Below, one piece after another: positions 8,440-13,592 of a stretch of 13,592 nucleotides of DNA. Below the pieces are notes generated by a model that was not told the origin of the DNA, did not search any database, and saw nothing but the letters and a program-made list of their open reading frames with translations. The translations under genes and the position numbers were made by a program. The stretch covers positions 1-13,592 of the forward strand of contig CAMTOL010000034.1 in assembly GCA_947074135.1 (NCBI GenBank), in the 5' to 3' direction. The number at the start of each line of letters is the position of its first letter. The first letter of the stretch is position 1. Origin of the DNA: an uncultured Rikenellaceae bacterium. GTDB taxonomy: Bacteria > Bacteroidota > Bacteroidia > Bacteroidales > Rikenellaceae.

Positions 8440-10620
8440 ATGAAAAAACTACTTTTTTCACTTCTTTTGCTATGCTGCACTAGTCTGGTGTTTGCACAAC
8501 GTAGCTACAAATTTCAAGACAAGTCACTCAGCAATAAAGAGCGTATCGAAAGTCTAATAGATATGATGACACTCGACGAAAAAATCAACGCTCTCTCGAC
8601 TGATCTAGGTGTACCTCGCCTTGGCGTTCGCTCGGCTGGTCACTCTGAAGGTCTGCACGGACTAGCACTCGGAGGTCCCGGCGTATGGGGCGGTAGAGCG
8701 ATTGAAAACTATAAGATAGTCGCTAAAGAGTACCCAACAACAACCTTTCCTCAAGCCTACGGACTTGGAGCTACTTGGGATACTGCTATGATTCGCAAAG
8801 TGGCTGATATCGAAGCAGAAGAGGTGCGCTTCTATGCCCAAAACTACAGATACAACAAACGTGGACTAGTTATGCGCGCTCCAAATGCCGACCTAGCTCG
8901 TGACCCTCGTTGGGGACGCACCGAGGAGTCGTTTGGCGAAGACCCTTTCCTAACTGCTCGTCTAACAGTTGCATTTGTTAAAGGTCTTCAAGGCGAAGAT
9001 CCAAACTACTGGAAATCGGCATCGTTGATGAAACACTTCTTGGCTAATAGCAACGAAGACGGCAGAGATTCGACAAGCTCAAACTTCGACGACAGACTAT
9101 TCTATGAGTACTATGGCTACCCTTTCTATAAAGGTATTACCGAAGGCGGTTCACAAGCATTTATGGCTGCTTATAATAGTTGGAACGGAACTCCGATGAC
9201 AGTTCACCCTGTACTAGACAAAATTCGTAAACAGTGGGATATGGAGGGTATAATCTGTACTGACGGAGGCGCGCTAGGATTACTTATTACGGCCCACAAA
9301 GCATATAAAGACCACACCGAAGGCGCTGCAGCTGTGATTAAGGCTGGAGTTGGACAATTCTTAGATAACTATCGCTCTTACACATACGAAGCACTAGAAC
9401 GTGGTATTCTGAACGAAAAAGATATTGACAAGGTGCTGTATAACAACTATGTAGTAGGTATCAAACTAGGACTACTCGATGCAGATGTTTACAGCAACCC
9501 TTACCACCAAATTGGAGTGGAACAAAGTGTTGAACCTTGGACTAAACCAGAGGTTAAGAAGTTTGTACGTGAGGTTACTGCAAAATCAGCAGTGCTGCTT
9601 AAAAATAGCAAAAACCTACTACCAATCGACAAGAAAAAAATTAAATCTATCGCTGTTATCGGTCCTCGCGCCAACGAGGTACAGTTGGACTGGTATAGCG
9701 GTACACCACCCTACGAGGTAACTATCCTTGATGGCATAAAAAACGCTGTTGGAAACGATGTTGAGATACTATACGAACCATCGAACTCAATAGATAAAGC
9801 CGCTATTGCTGCTTCGAAAGCAGATGTAGCAATAGTATGTATTGGCAACCACGTTTACGGTACTCGTGCGGATTGGAAATATGCGCCTGTTCAAAGCGAC
9901 GGACGTGAGGCTGTTGACCGCAGAGCCTTGACACTCGAACAAGAAGAACTAGCAAAAATTGTATATGCAGCAAACCCCAATACAGTGTTGGTACTCGTTA
10001 GCTGTTTCCCATTTGCAATTAACTGGTCACAAGAGAATATTCCAGCTATCCTAAACATATCTAACAACTCGCAAGAGCTTGGTAATGGTGTTGCTGACGT
10101 TCTTTTTGGCGATGTTAACCCCGCTGGACGCACAACTCAAACGTGGGTAAGCTCGATTACAGATCTTCCTCCAATGATGGATTACGACATCACAAACGGA
10201 AGAACTTATATGTATTCGAAGGTAAAACCGTTGTATGAATTTGGTTACGGACTTAGCTACACTAAATTCGACTACTCTAATATGCAGTTATCAAACGCAT
10301 CGGTTGACAAAAAGGGCGAGGTAACAGTTAGCGTTGATGTGAAAAATAGTGGTGCTCGTGACGGCGAAGAGGTTGTACAACTCTATGTTTCATATCCTGA
10401 GTCAAAAATTAGTCGCCCTAACAAACAACTTCGTAGCTTTGCTCGTGTGGCAATCAAAAGCGGCGAAACCAAGAAAGTCGAGCTTAAACTAAAAGCTGAA
10501 GACCTAGCTTACTGGAACACAAACGCAGAAAAGTTTGAGGTCGAAAGCGGCAAAATCAACGTTATGGTGGGTAGCTCGAGTGCAAACATTCGCCAAACTA
10601 AAAAGTTGAACGTTAAATAA
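8440..10620 (+). CDS. Secreted glycoside hydrolase family 3 (beta-glucosidase/beta-xylosidase type)
   Basis: A retaining exo-glycosidase expected in the periplasm or outside the cell, removing terminal beta-linked sugars. With the ATG at 8440 it has 726 residues; the signal peptide is cleaved about A19|Q20. The GH3 N-terminal domain (about 35-345) has RAPNADLARDPRWGRTEESF, KHF at 198-200, and nucleophile Asp275 in GIICTDGGAL. The GH3 C-terminal domain (about 385-590) has GREAVDRRALTL, making Glu490 the likely acid/base. A fibronectin-III-like domain (about 635-715) closes the protein. All three domains appear complete. Glucosidase or xylosidase activity cannot be decided here. It has its own probable promoter and no SusC/SusD pair or second glycosidase next to it, so it does not lie in an obvious polysaccharide locus. 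A TTG at 8386 in the same frame was rejected as start. Confidence 0.93.
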   Translation: MKKLLFSLLLLCCTSLVFAQRSYKFQDKSLSNKERIESLIDMMTLDEKINALSTDLGVPRLGVRSAGHSEGLHGLALGGPGVWGGRAIENYKIVAKEYPTTTFPQAYGLGATWDTAMIRKVADIEAEEVRFYAQNYRYNKRGLVMRAPNADLARDPRWGRTEESFGEDPFLTARLTVAFVKGLQGEDPNYWKSASLMKHFLANSNEDGRDSTSSNFDDRLFYEYYGYPFYKGITEGGSQAFMAAYNSWNGTPMTVHPVLDKIRKQWDMEGIICTDGGALGLLITAHKAYKDHTEGAAAVIKAGVGQFLDNYRSYTYEALERGILNEKDIDKVLYNNYVVGIKLGLLDADVYSNPYHQIGVEQSVEPWTKPEVKKFVREVTAKSAVLLKNSKNLLPIDKKKIKSIAVIGPRANEVQLDWYSGTPPYEVTILDGIKNAVGNDVEILYEPSNSIDKAAIAASKADVAIVCIGNHVYGTRADWKYAPVQSDGREAVDRRALTLEQEELAKIVYAANPNTVLVLVSCFPFAINWSQENIPAILNISNNSQELGNGVADVLFGDVNPAGRTTQTWVSSITDLPPMMDYDITNGRTYMYSKVKPLYEFGYGLSYTKFDYSNMQLSNASVDKKGEVTVSVDVKNSGARDGEEVVQLYVSYPESKISRPNKQLRSFARVAIKSGETKKVELKLKAEDLAYWNTNAEKFEVESGKINVMVGSSSANIRQTKKLNVK

Positions 10621-10930
10621 ATACTTTTAATGATAAATTCGAATTAACAATTGAAATTGCTAAAAAGTGGAAAAACTTCGTTTTATCAAAGTTTTTTGGC
10701 TCTTTTGTTCACAAAAGAACGATGGCAAGCACTCTGCGAACTAACAAAAACCATCGACAGCGCCGTCAGGCGTGGCGAAAACCCCAAAAGCACAATTGCG
10801 AAGCAATTGTAAGACCTGCGAAGCAGCTATAAACAATTGTCAACTGTTAATTGGAATGATAAATGGTAAGTGGTTAATGAGTGGTGTTCTATGATTTTTA
10901 GTACTACCGATCATTAACCACTAATCACTT
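10621..10930. repeat. Hairpin-rich intergenic region between the GH3 gene and tatD
   Basis: No convincing gene is present. The stretch holds a series of inverted repeats: tcttttgt/acaaaaga (10701-10718); cgatgg/ccatcg (10720-10725 with 10751-10756); cgcc/ggcg (10761-10772); acaattgc-gaa-gcaattgt, perfect over 8 pairs (10792-10810); ctgc-gaa-gcag (10816-10826); and gtggttaatga/tcattaaccac (10870-10880 with 10911-10921). Two of them share the core GCGAAGC, known for an unusually stable mini-hairpin. The 10720-10830 part is richer in G and C than its flanks. It may be a repeat element, a terminator region for the GH3 gene, or a structured RNA; the sequence alone does not decide. Confidence 0.6.
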
Positions 10931-10954
10931 TATTATAATTGGCTTCAATAAAAA

Positions 10955-10986
10955 TTTGGAAAACTAATAAAAAAAACTTAGTTTTG
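10955..10986 (+). promoter_or_regulatory. Promoter of the tatD-trpB transcript
   Basis: TTTG at 10955-10958 and TAGTTTTG at 10979-10986 are separated by exactly 20 bases, an ideal match to the Bacteroidota primary sigma-factor promoter (TTTG, 19-21 bases, TAnnTTTG). The start of transcription should be near 10993, leaving about 43 bases before the tatD GTG. It is the best promoter match in the window. Confidence 0.7.
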
Positions 10987-11035
10987 CTCCAAACTAATAT
11001 TTATACAAGCACCGCTTAGCACAAATAGAATAACA

Positions 11036-11809
11036 GTGTTTATCGATACACATACTCACCTCTTTGATTCGCAATTCGACAAAGATTTGGCGCAAGTAAT
11101 TACTCGTGCCAAAGAGTGTGGCGTGTCGAAATTTATTCTCCCAGCAGTCGAAAGCTCAACCCACAGCCAAATGCTCGAAACAGCAAAACAATTCGAAAAC
11201 TGCTACCCCACCATAGGACTCCACCCAACGGCAATGAACCAAAACCTACGATGGCGTGAGCATCTGTCACAAGTTGAGAGTATGCTTAACAATCCACCAG
11301 TAAAGTTTGTAGCAGTCGGCGAAATAGGGTTAGACCTATACTGGAGCAAAGAGTATAAAGAGGAGCAGATTGAAGGATTTAATGCCCAAATTGAGTTGGC
11401 AATAAAACACAACCTCCCAATTATTATCCACTGCCGAGATGCCTGGGACGAAATTTTACCCATTGTGGAACAGTACAAAGGAGAAGTTAGAGGAGTTTTT
11501 CACAGCTTTTCAGGTACCAAAGAGCAAATCTCACGAATCGAAAGAATCGGAGATTTTTTTTATGGCATCAACGGTACGGTTACTTACAAAAAGTCAACCC
11601 TGCCAGAAGCAATACAAAATATCTCTCTCAATAAAATCTTACTTGAGACAGATGCACCATACCTCCCTCCTGTTCCCCACAGAGGTGAACGCAACGAGAG
11701 TAGTTATATTCCACTAATTGCTCAGAAAATTGCCGAAATTAAAGGGGTCACAATCGAAGAAGTAGCAAAAACGACAACTGCAAATGCAGAGAGCCTATTT
11801 GCACTCTAA
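11036..11809 (+). CDS. tatD: TatD family metal-dependent hydrolase (DNase)
   Basis: A cytoplasmic TIM-barrel metalloenzyme. TatD relatives have 3'-5' exonuclease activity on DNA and RNA, and the Bacteroidota forms are usually annotated as TatD or YcfH-type DNases. The 257 residues match the family length. Metal ligands are visible in order: DTHTHL with His6 and His8, Glu96 in VGEIGLD, His132 in IIIHCRD, His156 in HSFSG, and Asp206 in ETDAPYLPP, followed by the typical PHRGERNE. The start is GTG at 11036, immediately before FIDTHTHL; no earlier start fits. A near-perfect promoter lies 50 bases upstream. trpB follows after 31 A-rich bases, so the two are probably co-transcribed, although no functional link is known. 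The exact member (TatD, YcfH or YjjV type) is not certain. Confidence 0.92.
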   Translation: MFIDTHTHLFDSQFDKDLAQVITRAKECGVSKFILPAVESSTHSQMLETAKQFENCYPTIGLHPTAMNQNLRWREHLSQVESMLNNPPVKFVAVGEIGLDLYWSKEYKEEQIEGFNAQIELAIKHNLPIIIHCRDAWDEILPIVEQYKGEVRGVFHSFSGTKEQISRIERIGDFFYGINGTVTYKKSTLPEAIQNISLNKILLETDAPYLPPVPHRGERNESSYIPLIAQKIAEIKGVTIEEVAKTTTANAESLFAL

Positions 11810-11840
11810 CTTTTTTTAACAAAAAAATCAAAAAAATATT

Positions 11841-13010
11841 ATGAAACCAACTAACGGATTTTATGGTCGCTTTGGCGGTGTGTTTGTACCAGAAATACTA
11901 GAAAAAAACCTTAATACGCTCTCAAAAGCATTCAATTCATACGCCTTTTCAGACGAGTTCAAAAAAGAGTATATCGACCTACTGCAAAACTACGCAGGTC
12001 GCCCATCGCCACTCTATCTATCTCAAAAAATGAGTGAAAAGTATGGCACTAAAGTCTATCTCAAACGAGAAGACCTAAACCACACTGGCGCACACAAAAT
12101 CAACAACACACTAGGGCAAATACTACTTGCAAGACATATGGGGCTAAAACGTGTAATTGCAGAAACTGGTGCAGGGTCGCACGGAACTGCTGTTGCCACA
12201 GTTTGTGCACTACTAGATATGGAGTGCGTAGTCTATATGGGAGCTGTCGATATGGAGCGGCAAAAACCAAATGTTGACCGTATGCGACTACTCGGCGCCG
12301 AAGTTAAAGCGGCTAAAAGCGGAACCCAAACTCTAGCTGACGCTGTGAATGAAGCACTAGGCGAGTGGTGCGCTAGACCCGACGATACATTCTATCTACT
12401 CGGTTCGGCTGTTGGTCCAGCCCCATACCCAGAGATGGTGACTCACTTTCAAAGCATTATTTCAGAAGAGATAGCTCGTCAATTGCAGGAAAAAGAGGGT
12501 CGCAGCTACCCTGATATGGTTATTGCCTGTCTTGGCGGAGGTAGCAACGCTTCGGGAGCGTTCTATGAGTTTATTGCTAACGATAAGGTGCGACTAGTTG
12601 GTGCTGAAGCAGGAGGCAAGGGGGTTGAAAGCGGTCAAACTGCAGCTTCGCTTAACCTAGGTCGTGAAACAGTACTACACGGTAGCCGCTCGCTGGTAAT
12701 TGTCGATGAAAATGGAGAGGTAAAAGAGCCTTACTCAATCTCGGCAGGATTGGACTACCCCGGTATTGGTCCGCTTATTGCTCATTTGTACGAAACTGGT
12801 CGCTTAGAAGCTGTCGCAGTTACTGATGACGAAGCTATAGAAGCAGCTCGTGACTTATGCAAAAACGAAGGGATAATTCCCGCACTAGAAAGCTCACACG
12901 GATTAGCTGCTATCAAAAAGGTGGACCTGCCTAAAAATGGTATAGTTGTAATCAACCTTTCTGGTCGTGGCGACAAGGATATGGATTTGATACTAAACTA
13001 CAACAACTAA
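11841..13010 (+). CDS. trpB: Tryptophan synthase beta chain
   Basis: A PLP enzyme that joins indole and serine to make tryptophan, normally with TrpA in an alpha2-beta2 complex in the cytoplasm. The 389 residues fit the TrpB1 type. The PLP lysine is Lys86 in HTGAHKINN, Glu108 lies in AETGAGSHG, the phosphate loop GGGSNA is at 232-237, and SGRGDKD is at 374-380, so the catalytic set is complete. Two positions that are His in the TrpB sequences I remember differ: Ala194 in GPAPYP (usually GPHPYP) and Ile313 in GPLIAHL (usually GPxH). The ATG at 11841 follows an A-rich leader and begins the typical N-terminus (GFYGRFGGVFVPEIL). No other trp gene is in view: tatD precedes it and a terminator follows, so it lies outside a trp operon, at least locally. 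Confidence 0.95.
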   Translation: MKPTNGFYGRFGGVFVPEILEKNLNTLSKAFNSYAFSDEFKKEYIDLLQNYAGRPSPLYLSQKMSEKYGTKVYLKREDLNHTGAHKINNTLGQILLARHMGLKRVIAETGAGSHGTAVATVCALLDMECVVYMGAVDMERQKPNVDRMRLLGAEVKAAKSGTQTLADAVNEALGEWCARPDDTFYLLGSAVGPAPYPEMVTHFQSIISEEIARQLQEKEGRSYPDMVIACLGGGSNASGAFYEFIANDKVRLVGAEAGGKGVESGQTAASLNLGRETVLHGSRSLVIVDENGEVKEPYSISAGLDYPGIGPLIAHLYETGRLEAVAVTDDEAIEAARDLCKNEGIIPALESSHGLAAIKKVDLPKNGIVVINLSGRGDKDMDLILNYNN

Positions 13011-13102
13011 AATTACAATTCAAAAAACTAATCATTTAACGTAAATTATACGCTTGATTGGATAAATCCAAATTGAATTAATAATAGATGAAATTAAATA
13101 AT

Positions 13103-13138
13103 AAAGCCACCTCTTCGATAATTCGAGAAGTGGCTTTT
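13103..13138. terminator. Terminator hairpin after trpB, probably bidirectional
   Basis: aaagccac at 13103-13110 pairs perfectly with gtggcttt at 13130-13137. The inner stem continues through tcga-taat-tcga with one mismatch and one bulge, and a T-run follows. The minus strand also ends T-rich (ttattattt), so it can serve both trpB and the small minus-strand ORF that converges on it. A second small stem, aaccg-cggtt (13141-13157), follows at once; a weaker one, ttgga-tccaa (13058-13071), precedes it. Confidence 0.85.
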
Positions 13139-13225
13139 GCAACCGCTAAAAACGGTTTAGGGGGAGATTTTGCGTTTGCGTTTTAAAATATGATCTAACT
13201 GGAATTTCTCTTTATATAATCTGAT

Positions 13226-13438
13226 TTATCTAATAATCTTTCTAGACATAAAATATAGAAATAACCACATAGTTACAACTATAAATATTGTAAAAAGGAT
13301 TGCTGCAACTATCGGTACTTCTAACCAAATAAATGCTTTTACAAACTCGAATACCGAATTTAAAGGATTCAATAACGCCACATTGAGCTCCTGTCCAGTA
13401 ATAAGCACAACTAATAGATTAATCACTATAAATATCAC
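13226..13438 (-). CDS. Small hypothetical membrane protein, possibly the 3' part of a broken gene
   Basis: Not recognised with confidence. From a GTG at 13438 it encodes 70 residues with two hydrophobic segments (about 1-15 and 40-64), a loop with Gly-Gln-Glu between them, and a basic end (SRKIIR), as expected of a small inner-membrane protein. The second segment, preceded by FIWLEVP, loosely resembles the LapA/DUF1049 pattern, a weak suggestion. The first helix looks cut short. Reading the same frame upstream past a TAA (13454-13456) reaches an ATG at 13501 and would give a fuller first helix with a Lys-rich N-terminus. So it may be a nonsense-broken 90-residue gene, or a short gene using GTG. 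It converges with trpB across the terminator. The surroundings are more AT-rich than the rest of the window. Confidence 0.45.
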   Translation of the reverse strand: MIFIVINLLVVLITGQELNVALLNPLNSVFEFVKAFIWLEVPIVAAILFTIFIVVTMWLFLYFMSRKIIR

Positions 13439-13453
13439 AACAATACTACTAGT

Positions 13454-13501
13454 TTAAGCAATTATTGTCTTAATATTATATTTAGTTATTTTACTCAACA
13501 T
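13454..13501 (-). other. 15-codon ORF in frame with the small membrane protein
   Basis: Begins with ATG at 13501, encodes MLSKITKYNIKTIIA and stops at TAA (13454-13456). It is in the same frame as the downstream membrane ORF, five sense codons separating the TAA from the GTG at 13438. Its basic start running into a hydrophobic end reads as the natural N-terminus of that protein. It is most simply the 5' piece of an interrupted gene, less likely a leader peptide. Confidence 0.4.
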
Positions 13502-13545
13502 TATATTAATTTAATTATTGTTAAGAGTCACTCTATTTATTACCA

Positions 13546-13553
13546 CAAAGGTA
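13546..13553 (-). promoter_or_regulatory. Possible -7 box upstream of the small membrane ORF
   Basis: The minus strand reads TACCTTTG, a full match to TAnnTTTG, 44 bases before the ATG at 13501. No TTTG -33 box is visible at the usual distance. The remaining bases to the window end (13554-13592) are AT-rich and show no gene. Confidence 0.3.
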
Positions 13554-13592
13554 GTGCTTGTTTAGTGTTTAGTATAATTAATTGGGGTGACA

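Noticed and set aside
10669-10749. Short ORF of about 26 codons from a GTG in the GH3-tatD spacer
   Set aside because: It runs through the inverted repeats, has no recognisable features, and is explained by the repeat structure.
1-13592. A new defence or mobile system
   Set aside because: All large genes belong to known housekeeping, uptake or hydrolase families, and no nuclease-helicase, toxin-antitoxin, reverse transcriptase, integrase or transposase signature is present. The novelty is limited to the non-coding repeats, the broken small gene and the unknown DUF4249 role.

Overview
The window looks like ordinary chromosome from a member of the Bacteroidota, most likely the order Bacteroidales. 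Four things point there: a TonB-dependent receptor with a carboxypeptidase-regulatory-like N-terminus paired with a DUF4249 lipoprotein, signal peptides ending in A|Q, A-rich leaders in place of clear Shine-Dalgarno sites, and promoter boxes of the TTTG / TAnnTTTG type. The family cannot be fixed from the sequence. Base and codon use look even across the large genes; only the last 400 bases are clearly more AT-rich.

Left part (1-4271, minus strand): the 3' end of guaA lies in a tandemly repeated, 124-bp imperfect palindrome. guaA (GMP synthase) has a GTG start and follows a class A penicillin-binding protein gene (PBP1A type). Divergent from the latter is rnhB (4381-4977).

Middle (4381-8221, plus strand): rnhB, then a TonB-dependent outer membrane receptor and, 2 bases after its stop codon, a DUF4249 lipoprotein. 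The last two form an outer-membrane uptake or sensing pair of unknown ligand. After a 218-base gap with a probable promoter comes a secreted family 3 glycoside hydrolase (8440-10620).

Right part: a 415-base intergenic stretch (10621-11035) is packed with small inverted repeats, including two hairpins with the GCGAAGC core. It ends in the best promoter of the window (TTTG-N20-TAGTTTTG), which drives tatD and, 31 bases later, trpB. A strong terminator hairpin follows, probably bidirectional. On the opposite strand is a small two-helix membrane ORF that appears to be the 3' part of a 90-residue frame broken by one in-frame TAA.

The genes do not form one pathway: they cover nucleotide synthesis, cell wall synthesis, RNA/DNA hybrid removal, nutrient uptake, glycan breakdown, a metal-dependent hydrolase and tryptophan synthesis. 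I saw no CRISPR array, tRNA, rRNA, transposase, phage gene or recognisable defence system. The observations most worth checking are the palindromic repeat at guaA, the interrupted small membrane gene, and the hairpin-rich spacer before tatD.
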